Positions 10,156 to 20,384 of a stretch of 64,000 bases of DNA are shown here, piece by piece (position 1 is the first letter of the stretch; each line of letters begins with the position of its first letter). Origin of the DNA: Podospora pseudocomata. Lineage: Eukaryota > Ascomycota > Sordariomycetes > Sordariales > Podosporaceae. The notes under the pieces are model-generated. The model saw nothing but the letters and a program-made list of their open reading frames with translations, had not been told where the DNA came from and searched no databases. A program made the translations under genes and the position numbers. Location: positions 186,001-250,000 of the forward strand of contig NW_026946364.1 in assembly GCF_035222375.1 (NCBI RefSeq), written 5' to 3'.

Positions 10156-11286
10156 TTACATGCGACCCTTCTGGGCACTTCGCAAACTGCCGTCCTGGTG
10201 AATCTTGAGAATAGGCCTTGGGTTGGCAACAGCCTCCCATAGCGATCCCCGTCCGTCTGCCTTTGCCTTGTCATCCTCCCTTCTGAAGAACTCCTCCACG
10301 CTCTTGATCCTGTTTGGGTGGATCTCGTCCAGCAGGGCGTAATCCCTCTTCACCACACCCTGATTCGATCCAGACCCCTGCCATAATCTCCAAAACCCGG
10401 TGAAGTTGTCCTTCAGGTTCATAAGTGCCGGGCTCGTACTATCCACCGTATATCCAGTGGGTAGCGAGGCGGTCATACCCCAATGCCCAGTTGAAAAGTA
10501 CATCTCGAGATCAACATCAACATGCTTGGCCTTGTGTCCAGTAACCTTCTCAAAAGCGCTGGCCACCTCCGAGTAGTGGATGTGATCAACCGCCACCGCC
10601 AGGTTCATCCCATCCGCCCTCTCGGGGTTGTCAAACAGCCACCTGACATAATACGCGCAGTCATCCAACGAAACATGCGGCACCCCTCCCTTCTCCCCCA
10701 ACGGCACCCTCCAAGTCACCACCTGTTCCCCCGAAGCCTCATCAACTTCCACCCTTGGCGCCATAGGTGTAAACGGAGCAAGCGCCATCTCGATATACGG
10801 CCCAGTCGTAAACAGCGCAGCCTTCATCCTCTTCTTGTTGGAAGCATTCTGACTCAGAATCCACTCCCCCATCCGTCCCTTCCCATCATAGTGACCGCAC
10901 CGAAACCTCGCGTCATACCCACCGAGCTTGTACCCATAGTCAAGATTACCATGAACATAAAACTTGATTCCGCACTCAATGGCGAGTTCATAGCAGCGGT
11001 AGGTCCAAAAGGTTTCCATTGCCTCGCCGGTTGCAAACCCGTCGATGTTGATGAAGGCGCCCCAGCAGCCTTGGAAGCCGGCGCGGAGGTCAGCTTCGGA
11101 GGTGAAAGTGCCGGGGATGAGACTGACGTCGGGGCTGAGGGTGAGGAGGTGTTTCGCGCGTCTGGAGTTGGGGTCGCGGGTGAGGACTCGGACGGCGTAG
11201 GCTCCGTCTTGGACGAGGCCTATGATCACGGGGATGCCTTGGGCGCCGGTGCCGCCGATGATGAAGATGGTTGGTTTGGTGGACAT
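10156..11286 (-). CDS. NmrA-like NAD(P)-binding protein
   Basis: An intronless gene for 376 residues. The N-terminus has a Rossmann fold with the GGTGAQG dinucleotide-binding motif (residues 11-17), followed by a strand ending in VLTRDP, the usual pattern of NmrA/HSCARG-type atypical short-chain dehydrogenases. Family members either sense NAD(P) redox state and modulate transcription factors or act as reductases in secondary metabolism. No clear YxxxK catalytic pair stands out, which leans toward a sensor or an atypical enzyme. It lies tail to head with the Zn2Cys6 factor at 11802, 515 bases away, and both are on the minus strand. Function beyond the fold is inference. Confidence 0.85.
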   Translation of the reverse strand: MSTKPTIFIIGGTGAQGIPVIIGLVQDGAYAVRVLTRDPNSRRAKHLLTLSPDVSLIPGTFTSEADLRAGFQGCWGAFINIDGFATGEAMETFWTYRCYELAIECGIKFYVHGNLDYGYKLGGYDARFRCGHYDGKGRMGEWILSQNASNKKRMKAALFTTGPYIEMALAPFTPMAPRVEVDEASGEQVVTWRVPLGEKGGVPHVSLDDCAYYVRWLFDNPERADGMNLAVAVDHIHYSEVASAFEKVTGHKAKHVDVDLEMYFSTGHWGMTASLPTGYTVDSTSPALMNLKDNFTGFWRLWQGSGSNQGVVKRDYALLDEIHPNRIKSVEEFFRREDDKAKADGRGSLWEAVANPRPILKIHQDGSLRSAQKGRM

Positions 11287-11801
11287 GATGTGCGATGAGA
11301 AGGATTTGGTGAGAGAGGGTTTGGATTGTTCGGGTGGGAGGATGATGAGGTGTTACACAGCGGTAACTCTTGCTCTTTAATACCACTTCTTGAGCCTCTC
11401 TTCACATGTCAACTGAGGGCCAGGCTGACACTGCTCAGTCATCATGAAGACCCGAAGCCAGGATGGAATGATGAAGCCATGGATTATCACTAATCTGCGT
11501 AGTCATCGGCCCCTTACAAGTCAAGTGCAGAGAATGTCTCCCTCGCCAAGTCTCGCTAACACATACGATCAGTAATCCTCGTTGCTCTTCTGCCCTGCTC
11601 TTCATTATGGATTATGCCAACGGGTACATTGCACCCAGAGTCCTGTCTCTGCGTTTGCTTTGGATCACCGCTGACAAAAGCCCTTCATCGAGTGGGAAAT
11701 GACGCCGAAGACGGCCCTCATCGTGTCTTGTTCCCCCTGAGGTGGACCCACTTTACCCCGGAGTCCGGAGCCCCTAGGTGTTCGTCGCGAGCGTGGATGT
11801 C
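11287..11801. other. Intergenic, promoter of the NmrA-like gene
   Basis: 515 bases between the stop of the Zn2Cys6 factor and the start of the NmrA-like gene, both on the minus strand. Nothing beyond a presumed promoter and 3' untranslated DNA is visible. Confidence 0.4.
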
Positions 11802-13454
11802 TCATCCCCCTTCAAAAGACTGTTCTTTGAGTCTCCTGGCAATGTCATTGGCAAGCAAAACTGCAATCCGAACACCAGTCAACACCCCAATGCTTCTCAG
11901 CTTCTCGACAGCAAACCTCCGTGTGTCGAGCGGGGCAAGCGATTGTATGGCGATGATGTGTAATGGTTGAACAAGAGAAAGAGCAACTAGGACACCGTCA
12001 GTCAGTCGAACGGAGTCTGGAACAAACTGTCGGTAAGTACTCACACCCGTCCTCCCCAACGCTCGAAGCCGAGATGCACACGTCCGCCATCAGCTCATGG
12101 ATCCATCTGAGCGTCGTGGCCTTCCTTTCAACTGCGCACACTTTGTTCTGCACCACAATCCTTCCAACCAGGATGCACAGCGTCCTCCAATTGTTCCACA
12201 CCTTTGCCATCGACAGACTTCCGTATTGGTGGCGCTTCCCGTTGAAGCCGGTGCTGTCGTCAGAGGTGCAGTACTCCCACGAAAAAGGAAGCCCCTCCCT
12301 CCATGTTTTGAGATCTGCATCGATATCCAACGCGCTCTGAAGAATAGCCTCTTGACTTAAAGTTCCGTGCTTGACGGCTGCTCGAAGGTTGACGACCCGG
12401 AAGGAAATCTCGCATATCGAAGCTGGATTCCGCGTCTCCCGCTGGTGCAGCTGCTCCCTGATGCCGCTCGACTGGAAGTTGTACGTTGCTGTCACGAGGG
12501 CAGGCGGGACAGCGACCCGCTGCTTCATGCATGCGAGGAGCTATGTGAGTGTAAGAAGATGCATGGAACTTGGAAGAAAAAAGGAAAAGAAAAGAAAAGG
12601 TGGGGACTCGTACTATTTGAGGCCGGATCTGCACGTAGAGTTGCCCTCCGCGCTCCCGAGTAAATTGCTCTTGACCTCGCAGATCCAACAAGGCTGTGGC
12701 ACCCTGGATGTGGGTTGTCCAACTGTGATATCGATCCCACGTGTCAAAGTTGATCATCTCGTAGAGTCCGAGCAAGATGACGGCCATGAGGGTGGCGTCG
12801 TCAGCCGCTTGGGATGGGTTACTCAGAGCCTCCTTGACGGCGGTAAGGGCATGTCGATACTGCTGCCGGGATTGGACCGAGAGTTGAGGCGAAGGATTGA
12901 TGTTGGAGAGACCTGCCAGACCTGCCGCCTCGACGGCTGCTCGAAGAGGTGCAAAACGACCATCATGATGACGGTAAGCGGTAGCTAGCCAATCTTGATA
13001 GCCCGAGCTTGTGGAAAACGGGTCTTGGTGAAAAACGTATTTGGCGAAAAAGAAGTTTGCACCAACCTCGTCGGCGGGACTGGTGAGTGAAGCCGGCAGA
13101 GGGTTGGCAGCCGACGGAGATAAGGCAGGACCGGTCTGCTTTCTCTCCCCCTTGCGGGATATCCGAATAATCCGACTGGACTCGTCTCGAAAGATTACCT
13201 CATTCAGGTCTCGGTAGCCGGGACACGGAAGACCGGACTTGTGACATCTCGTACACTCCGGTTTGCGCTGATCACACTACAATCGCCATGTGTTAGCTTC
13301 TCCTGCATATACGCAATGTGGGACGACAGCACAACAGGAATGCAGCATGGGAGGGTTAAACTGATGACAAATGACATAGGTATCGAATATGTACCTTGAT
13401 CTTTCGCTGCCGGCAGCGCTGGCAGCCTTTGCTCACAACACCGTAATAAACCAT
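11802..13454 (-). CDS. Zn2Cys6 transcription factor
   Basis: Four exons, 13395-13454, 12614-13276, 12045-12540 and 11802-11986, encode 467 residues. The N-terminus carries a full binuclear zinc cluster, Cys-X2-Cys-X6-Cys-X6-Cys-X2-Cys-X6-Cys, starting at residue 11 and split by intron 1 after the third-cysteine approach RQRKIK. The rest resembles the fungal-specific regulatory domain of the DUF3468/fungal_trans_2 type (a MAVILLGLYEM helix and, near the C-terminus, the SLVQPLHIIA segment). Such proteins are nuclear regulators of nearby metabolic genes. The gene is divergent from the methyltransferase at 13983, sharing 528 bases of promoter. The last splice (GT at 12044, AG at 11987) restores the frame and reaches a clean stop. 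Confidence 0.85.
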
Positions 13455-13982
13455 GTTTGATAGCTGAAGTCTCTGGGCGAGTGAGAGAGAACTAGAAACA
13501 AAAAAAGAAGACACAGGGTCCATGGGAAAAGTTTTTGTTGTTCCTTGCTTGCGTCAACATCGAGCGCAGCCGCAGCCTCTTAACCCCTATCTCACCTGCC
13601 TGTGGATCCTTACCATCCCCCCCTGCAGTCATACTTACACCGCAGTCTTACCACCAAAGCGGACTAGCGCGGCCTTTTTTTCACTCATTTCATTGGCTGT
13701 TTTGCTTCATCAATCTCTGGATATGAAACTTCATAGGGTTGTGGGTCTGGCGATCTTCAACCACCAACCGCGTACACATTCCTTGGAGCCGGAGGTGGAA
13801 GCTATCTCGATATTGAAACCAGGTAGATATAAGGACAATAAGATGTTGCCTCTAGGAGTGTTGAGATGTGGGCAGAAAGCCATAGACACAGCTTTTCCCT
13901 CGTCGTGCCTATTACCAATTGAGTCCTTTAAGCAATTCCACCTTTTGCAACAGCCCCTTTCCATCATAACAACCAAGCCACC
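13455..13982. promoter_or_regulatory. Shared divergent promoter, Zn2Cys6 factor and methyltransferase
   Basis: 528 bases separate the two start codons, so the two genes probably share control elements. I could not identify a palindromic CGG-type binding site with confidence. The last 40 bases before the methyltransferase ATG are C- and A-rich, ending AACCAAGCCACC before ATG, a strong fungal start context. Confidence 0.5.
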
Positions 13983-14912
13983 ATGCCTCACCAGGAAGCT
14001 GAACAGACCTTCCGGTCCTACGGCAAGGAAGACAGTGAACACTACACCAAACACCGGCCAAACTACCACCCTTCCCTCTACAAAGCCATCCTCAACCACC
14101 ACACCTACACCGGCGGCAAGCTCGACACCCTCCTCGACGTAGGCTGCGGCCCCGGCTCCCACGCCGTCCGTACCCTCGCCCCCCATTTTGCTCATGCCAT
14201 CGGCATCGACCCCGGCGAAGGCATGATCACAGCCGCCAAAAACCTCCTCACCACTGACCCCATCTTCACCAAAACATCCGAGTCGATCGACTTCCAGGTC
14301 GGCTCTGCCGAGCAACTTGAGAAAATCACCCCCAAAAACAGCGTCGACCTCATCACCGCCTCCCACGCCGCCCACTGGTTCGACATGCCCCTGTTCTGGA
14401 AGTCGGCCGCCAACGTCCTCAAGCCAGGCGGCAGCGTGGCCATCTGGGCAAGCGGCGAGATCCGCATCAACCCCAACATCCCCGCCGGCCGGGCCATCCA
14501 GCAGACCATCGATCTCTTCTGGGACCGCCACTTCAAGGACTTTGTCGTCCCCGGCAACGAGATGATCAAGCACAGCTACGCTGACCTTCTCCTCCCCTGG
14601 ACCCTCCCCGAGCCGATCGACGACTTTGAGAAGGACACGTTTTACCGGAGGGAGTGGAGTCCCAGCGAGAGCTTCTTTGATGTGGAAAACTCCGAGGTGA
14701 GTCTGAACAAGTGGGAGAAGATTATGAGCACCGGTACGCCGGTGACGCGCTGGCGGGAGGCTCATCCTGATGATGCCGGGACGGAGAGGGATCCGTTGAG
14801 GAAGTGCAGGAGGGAGATTGAGAGGCTGCTGCATGAGGCCGGTGTTGAGAAGGGGAAGGAGACGGTCAAGGGGTACACCAAGGGGGTTTTGTTGATGGTG
14901 AAGAGAAAGTAG
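13983..14912 (+). CDS. SAM-dependent methyltransferase, class I, Crg1/TAM-like
   Basis: An intronless gene for 309 residues. Motif I for S-adenosylmethionine binding is LLDVGCGPGSH (residues 50-60), followed by the acidic-loop region GIDPGEGM, a motif II/III segment with DLITASHAAHWFDM, and the post-motif LKPGGSVAIW. The layout fits the type 11/25 methyltransferases related to trans-aconitate methyltransferase and yeast Crg1, which methylate small molecules or lipids in the cytosol. The AAHWFD segment is characteristic of that group. Substrate unknown. Strong use of C at third codon positions indicates good expression. Divergent from the Zn2Cys6 gene, which may regulate it (inference from position). 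Confidence 0.88.
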   Translation: MPHQEAEQTFRSYGKEDSEHYTKHRPNYHPSLYKAILNHHTYTGGKLDTLLDVGCGPGSHAVRTLAPHFAHAIGIDPGEGMITAAKNLLTTDPIFTKTSESIDFQVGSAEQLEKITPKNSVDLITASHAAHWFDMPLFWKSAANVLKPGGSVAIWASGEIRINPNIPAGRAIQQTIDLFWDRHFKDFVVPGNEMIKHSYADLLLPWTLPEPIDDFEKDTFYRREWSPSESFFDVENSEVSLNKWEKIMSTGTPVTRWREAHPDDAGTERDPLRKCRREIERLLHEAGVEKGKETVKGYTKGVLLMVKRK

Positions 14913-15182
14913 GTTCCGAGGCGCTTCATGTTCTTGATATCAACTATCATGGCTTGACTAGATTAGACTTGCTTAGTACGGACTGTTAGAGACAAAAGAT
15001 TGGTTGGACACTCACAGAATGATGGAAGCTCGATTTGAATACGCTGTGCAAGACTGACAAAAGAAAGAGATTATGTGTGGTGTGGGTAAGTACAGATAAC
15101 AAGAAAGAAACAGCTTTGTCACAGGTGGGTATTCATTTTGGACCCCGTCGAATCCCCCAAAAAGACACCCCTAGATCACCAC

Positions 15183-16441
15183 TCAGTAATTCCTGTACCC
15201 CAGAGCTCCCTCCAAATCCAATCCCCTGACCGCATCCTCCAAAGCATCCAGCTCATCCAGTCTTGCGACAGACTTGCGCGCATCACACTCGTGAGTGTCA
15301 AAGTACCCACCCCCGTTTCTCAACACCGGCTCCGGGGAAGCCTCGGGGGTCAACGGACCACGGCCTCCCCGTCCATTACCATTCACATAACCATTCCCAT
15401 TCGGCTTGGCAGCGACGCCGTTGCACACATTCCAGAGATCACCGCACACAGCCGAACCTCGAGAGTGGCTCGGGCTGGTAAAGACACCCTCCACAGCGCT
15501 GACAACAAAAAGGAAGCTGATACCAGCAAACGGCCTCTCCGGGCGAGGCCAAACGAGCTTGTTCTTGGTGAGGGTCTTGACCAGCTCTCCGAGTAAGAAC
15601 GAGTCGCAGTGGTACTTGTTACAGCCCGCCTTGCCAGCCACTAGCTTCTCGAGCGTCGAGGTCACAATCTCGATGGCGGAGGAAACGAGAAGTTGGCGTT
15701 GCTCGTCGATGTGTTCTTGTTTCTGTTAGCCAGTACACCTTTTTGTGAACAGCTTATTAGAAGAAACTTACTGATCAACTTGTCCCGGATGGGCAGCCCC
15801 AACGTCTTGATCGGCCCGTCACTCCCCACAATGGCAGTCTTTGTCACTCCCCTGAGGACCTCTGCGTTTCTAAACACATAGCTAATGTATAACCACACGA
15901 TCAGATCCCTGTTGTAGGCATCCGGAATCGTGTGCTCCAGCCGCGAGATCCATCTCTCCCCATACACCTCCACCGCGTCAAACAGCTGGAACTTGTCGAC
16001 AAACAGCGCGATCTGGCCGAGGGTATCAAGATCAACCTCCTTTGGCACCTTTGACCCCTTGCCATGGAGCGCATTGAGAACAATAGCCACGGCCTTGCTG
16101 TCGAATTGCTTTTCGGGTGCCAGCTGCAGGTGGATGCGACCATCGGATTGCTTCGACTTTTGGCCGCCCGCATATTTGAGCTTGCTCTTGAAGATTTTGG
16201 ACGCGAAGGACAGATGCTTGGAAGAGACCTTGATCCTCAGAGCTGGGCGAGAAGCTGGCGGCGCGGCCGTGGTCGAGGTTGTTTTTTGCTGGGTAGGTGT
16301 TGTCACCTCCTCCCATGGCGCGAATGGCTCTGTCTGCGGGGGCACAATGACCAGCGCATCGGCGTCAGGGTCGACTTCGTAGAGGGGCGCCAAGCCTGCA
16401 AAGGGCGAGGCTACCACGACGACCTGGAGGGAGTCTGACAT
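15183..16441 (-). CDS. BTB/POZ-like domain protein
   Basis: Two exons, 15772-16441 and 15183-15715, encode 400 residues. After a Pro/Thr-rich lead, residues about 85-200 look like the fungal BTB fold: RIKVSSKHLSFASKIFKSKL, then a helical stretch (QIALFVDKFQLFDAVEVYGERWI). Fungal BTB proteins of this sort lack a second known domain and may serve as adaptors, for example for cullin-3 ligases, but that is family knowledge and not visible here. The C-terminal part ends in a Gly/Asn-rich linker and an acidic helix. Only the AG at 15716-15717 keeps the frame; the AG five codons' worth upstream (15723-15724) would shift it. The start codon is the first ATG of the frame after a CT-rich leader. Confidence 0.75.
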
Positions 16442-17289
16442 TGTCTTGTCTGTCCTCTGAAGGGTGGTGTTTCCCGTACAATGATGGCAAAGCACGAACA
16501 AAACAAGAGAGAGGAACAGAAACCAAAAAAGGAAAAAAAAAAAAAAAACCAAGAAAGACACCCGTCCCAAATTTACCTCAATCTCATTTCCGATCTTCGG
16601 GTGGCAGGAAAGGACACACACCTGAAATCCCTCCCCCAAGACAGAGAGTTGTCCCGTGGTGGTGGTGGTGGTGGTGGTGTGGGTGATGTGCCATGCATCG
16701 CGTGCGGGGCAGAATCGATCACGCAATCCCGCCCAATGGCCAGGCCTGGTTGGACATCCCGCGGGGGGAGGGTGTCAAAGAAAAGGTAAGCGATTCCCAC
16801 GTTTGTTTTATTGAGTGCGTGCCAATGGAACAATTCTTGAACACGGCTGGCCAATCCCGGGACCCAATTCATAATTGCCGTCTTGGAAACGGCCGCTCGG
16901 CAGCTTTTCATGTCGAGGCTTGCTGTGGTGTTCATTTTCATCACACAAGAATAGGTGCGTAAGTGGACGAAAAGAGTATGGCAATGTTGTAATACATTAA
17001 TATGTTAATGTGTTATTGTATACATGTGCTAATAGGGTGATGTGCTAATGTGGTAAAGGGGTGATTTGTGAAAGGTGAAAGGGAGCATCAAAACACATGT
17101 TGTATGTTTCCTCTCATCTTAGAAGCGTCTCGAGATTTGCGGCCCCTTTCCAGGAAAAGGGGGCAGCGTGGGTCATTCCCGTTAATCTCTCTCCACTTTG
17201 GTGTTGGCCGGGTGACCCTGCCTGTGTTGATGATGTGCATTGTCATGTCTGGCTTGAGGTACTGTTCAGGTGGCATTCCGTATTCTTGT
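16442..17289. other. Intergenic with two simple repeats
   Basis: 848 bases between the BTB gene start and the stop of the membrane protein at 17290. It holds a 16-A run at 16533-16548 and a GGT repeat at 16656-16679. No gene recognised. Confidence 0.5.
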
Positions 17290-17874
17290 TCAAACATCCA
17301 GCAGTCCGGGCTTGTATTTCGAGTACGCCGGTGGAGGCTCTGGAATAGCTGGTTCCGAGCCAGCTGTTGTTTCTGGCGAAGAAGCAGCCACGCCAGAAGA
17401 AGAAGCATTTCCGTTCATCTCTGACGATTGCACAGGCGATGCTCCTCGTCTGGGCAGCGGAGTCGTGATATCCAACAAACCCAGATTCCTCGGCCTGTTC
17501 CCTCCACTCCCAGTCTCCCCCTCAGATTTCACTCCCGGTCTCGTTGACACTCCTGAAGCCGGACTAACGGGGCCAATCCTCGCAGAAACCCTCGGCCCGC
17601 TCATCTCCCCTGCCCCCAACCGCGCGGCCTGACCCCGTAGTCTCATGTTCAAAATCTCCTCCTCCGCCTTCCTCTCCTCCTTTCTCTTCTTCTTCTTCAG
17701 CTCCTGCCTCCAATACAGTATGGTCAAGCCAACAATAAGCGGAACCGCAATGCCCACTCCCAATCCGATCGCAAGCGGGTTGACCCTGCCGTTATTGAAA
17801 TATCTGCGGGGATGGAGGTTTGGTGTTTCCAGTGGGATGATGGAATCCAGGCGTTTGGCTAAAAGCGGGGCCAT
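17290..17874 (-). CDS. Small single-pass membrane protein with PPAY motif
   Basis: A 194-residue intronless gene. One hydrophobic helix spans about residues 32-54 (LAIGLGVGIAVPLIVGLTIL), followed at once by a lysine/glutamate-rich juxtamembrane helix (RQELKKKKRKEERKAEEE). The tail is Ser/Pro/Gly-rich and ends near PEPPPAYSKY, giving a PPxY motif of the kind bound by WW domains of Rsp5/Nedd4 ubiquitin ligases. No signal peptide is seen, so it is probably N-out, C-in. It resembles in layout the smaller neighbour at 18526. No named family; function unknown. Confidence 0.65.
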   Translation of the reverse strand: MAPLLAKRLDSIIPLETPNLHPRRYFNNGRVNPLAIGLGVGIAVPLIVGLTILYWRQELKKKKRKEERKAEEEILNMRLRGQAARLGAGEMSGPRVSARIGPVSPASGVSTRPGVKSEGETGSGGNRPRNLGLLDITTPLPRRGASPVQSSEMNGNASSSGVAASSPETTAGSEPAIPEPPPAYSKYKPGLLDV

Positions 17875-18525
17875 GGTGTCGTCGTTACGCCTGTGACCCT
17901 GGGAATGGTGATAGCGCCGAGATATGGAACACAGTGGTGTTTGTAGATAGCTGGGGACCGATGGATATATCTAGGTACTTTCGTCCGTGATTCAGCCGTG
18001 AGCAACAGCCTTCAAGTCAACCTGATGTGAGGCTAAGGGCCCGAGACTGGGGCGCTGCGCTGCGCCAAGGCGACCGTATCGTGATGTTGGCAAAAAGATC
18101 CAACACCTGATCAAAGAAAACTGTGCATGTTTAAATAGTTGAGCTGTTTCTGTCGAATCGTCTTCATAGCTCAAAGATAGTGTTTTCTGAGAGCCGACAG
18201 GTGGTTTGATACTCTGTCGGAAGACTCTTGCCATGGTGAGGAATATCGGCAAGACGGGAAGGCTCTTGGCGTTGGGGCTTTGGTTGGAAGAGTTCCTCTC
18301 ATGTGATCCCGACCCTCTCTGTATTCCAGACTCGATGGAAGCTTCCATTCATTAATAATCCCTTCCAAAATCCGTCCCCAAAACCTCCTCCAAAACAGTG
18401 AACTAAAACCAAACCCCCACAACTACCCCCCATGCCCATCTCCCAAAACCACGGCCAACCTCACTCCCTATCCAGTCTTTGTTCCTTCAGAACCCTCCCC
18501 AAAAGTCTCCTTCTCCGCCCGCAAC
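17875..18525. other. Intergenic, no gene recognised
   Basis: About 650 bases between two small minus-strand membrane-protein genes. Short overlapping minus frames exist at 17992-18422 without recognisable similarity. Confidence 0.4.
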
Positions 18526-18756
18526 CTATTCCTCTCCAACCTCTCCTCCTCTAACCCTCGCCATCTCCTCGGCGTCAATCTCCCTGGTCCCCCTCCTAAA
18601 CCTGTCCCTGACAAACAAAAACCACACAATGACCGAAATGATGGCCAGCACCAGCACCGTAACCCCAACCGCGATGCCTGTAACGACAGGCCTCGAGATG
18701 TCGCCCAGTTGCGCGATTCTTGCGCTTCGAGCAAGGAGGAGCGTTGTCGGGCTCAT
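18526..18756 (-). CDS. Very small single-pass membrane protein
   Basis: 76 residues with one strong hydrophobic helix (about 23-49, PVVTGIAVGVTVLVLAIIS onward) and a basic, then acidic tail. Layout and glycine-rich helix start resemble the protein at 17290, so the two may be distant tandem paralogues. Immediately after its stop, another minus-strand frame continues with a plausible charged helix (ERLERNRLRAEKETFGE) ending at 18468; a single-base difference or an unseen splice would join them. It is thus either a short protein, a frameshifted longer one, or a mis-called 3' end. Nothing indicates function. Confidence 0.45.
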   Translation of the reverse strand: MSPTTLLLARSARIAQLGDISRPVVTGIAVGVTVLVLAIISVIVWFLFVRDRFRRGTREIDAEEMARVRGGEVGEE

Positions 18757-19152
18757 GAACGGATGCGTTGTCGTGGAATGCTATTTTGGCGCGTAGTGGG
18801 ATGTGTCTGGAGTGATGGAATTGTCCATGACAACATGTCAAGACTGTCAAGGTCGGGGTCTTCTTTTGTGCAGCTCCCTCCCTTTCCCCCTTCAAGTTGC
18901 ATCCAAGAAAACCCATCCCCAACGGCGTTAGCCCAAGCCAAGCATCGTCAACTCTTGCCCAAACGACAACAAGCTCGCTCGCTTAACTCCAAACCCCAGG
19001 CACAGCTCGCACAGATCACCCTCTTTGTCAACCTCCCTCTTCTTGGCGCACTGAACATGTCAAGTCATCTTCGTCTTCATTAAAGTGTACTAAAATATTC
19101 TGGTATGTATATCATGTCATATCTCGTTCATTCCCCCTTTTTCCTCCTCCCC
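18757..19152. other. Intergenic, no gene recognised
   Basis: 396 bases between the small membrane protein and the 3' end of the alcohol dehydrogenase, both minus strand. Nothing beyond presumed promoter and terminator DNA is visible. Confidence 0.4.
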
Positions 19153-20384
19153 TCACCACTTGAGAACAGCCTTGATGGCGCTACCAGTCTTGCTGTCCTC
19201 AATGGCCTTCTCGTAGTCCTTGAAGTCGTAGTATTTGATGAACCTGTCGAGCGGGAAGTTGCCCTTTTGATGCTGCTCGATGAGATAGGGCACAAACTAG
19301 GTAACGTCATGTCAGTCAACGCCCAAAGCAAAGGGAAAAAGGGGGAAACTGACCTCCTTGGGCAAGCTGTCACCCTCACAGCACCCGACGTACTCCTTGC
19401 CATAGGTCAAGTGGTCCATGATGTCAACAGCAACGTTGTTGCCAGGACCGGGAGCACCTACAGTGGAAGCTCTGCCGAGAGTACCCAGAGAGTCAATCAT
19501 GGTCTTGATCACAAACGGCACACCAGTGGCATCAACGGCATAGTCGCAGCCGTTCGACTGGCAGATATCCCGAATCTGCTGCACGACATCCTTGGCGTTA
19601 CCAAGCACACCGTGAGTGGCGCCCAGCTCCTTGGCCAAGTCAAGCCTCGACTGCTGCAGGTCAACAGCGATGACGATTCTCGCCTTTCTGATCTTGGCAG
19701 CAGCCATGACCGCAGCCATGCCGACCGACCCAACACCAAACACAGCAACAGTGCTGCCCTCCTTGACGTTGAGAGAGTTCAACACGGCGCCGGCGCCAGT
19801 CTGCATGCCGCAGCCCAACGGGGCATAGAGGGCAAGGTCTGTCTCAGCAGGGACCCTGACCACAGATGACCGGTGGACAAGAGAGTGTCTGGCAAAGGAA
19901 GACTGTCCAAAGAATGTGCTGTAAATGGGCTCACCGCCGGGCTTGGTGAGCATGGCAGAGGAGCCATCTGGGCGGGCGCCGCCAAAGTTGCGGTCGTTGA
20001 AGGTGTGGCAGTAGGCCGGGTGGCCGGATGTGCAAGCAGCACATGTCTCGCAGTGAGTAAAAGAGAGGAGGACTTTGTCACCGGGCTGGACATGGGAGAC
20101 AGCGGAACCAGTCTGGACGACGACACCACCACCTGTGAAGAACAATGGTTAGACGGTTCCCAACAAACTGGCGCGTAGGGACAGAACCAACCCTCATGAC
20201 CAAGAACAGCGTTGGGGCGGCATGGCAAGATACCAACGGCGCATGACAGATCGGTGTGGCAGAGACCGGAGGCCTGGATCTCTACAAGAACCTCATCGGC
20301 CTGGAGGGCATCGAGGTAGACTTCGCGAAGCTCAAACTTGCCGTTGAGCTCGGGGGCAACGAGGGCAGTGGTGGTGCGGGACAT
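19153..20384 (-). CDS. Zinc-dependent alcohol dehydrogenase (MDR family)
   Basis: Three exons, 20192-20384, 19354-20132 and 19153-19296, encode 371 residues. Catalytic zinc ligands are visible as Cys42 (GLCHTD) and His63-Glu64 (GHEG); the structural zinc site is Cys92, 95, 98 and 106. The Rossmann cofactor motif is GVGSVGM, followed by an acidic strand end, AVD, which favours NAD(H) over NADP(H). The family oxidises primary or aryl alcohols or reduces aldehydes; the closest layout is the aryl-alcohol or class III-like branch. The frame closes exactly over both splices, and the last exon gives the expected family C-terminus (KDYEKAIEDSKTGSAIKAVL). The P450 at 22674 lies upstream on the same strand, so stepwise oxidation of one substrate is possible but unproven. 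Confidence 0.9.

Noticed and set aside
10522-11298. Plus-strand open frame of 258 codons over the NmrA-like gene
   Set aside because: Antisense shadow with His/Arg/Pro-rich, motif-free product.
13731-14834. Minus-strand open frame of 367 codons opposite the methyltransferase
   Set aside because: Antisense shadow of a gene with strong third-position C bias; the sense frame has clear methyltransferase motifs.
19105-19869. Plus-strand open frame of 254 codons over the alcohol dehydrogenase
   Set aside because: Antisense shadow; crosses a real intron of the sense gene without any splice logic of its own.
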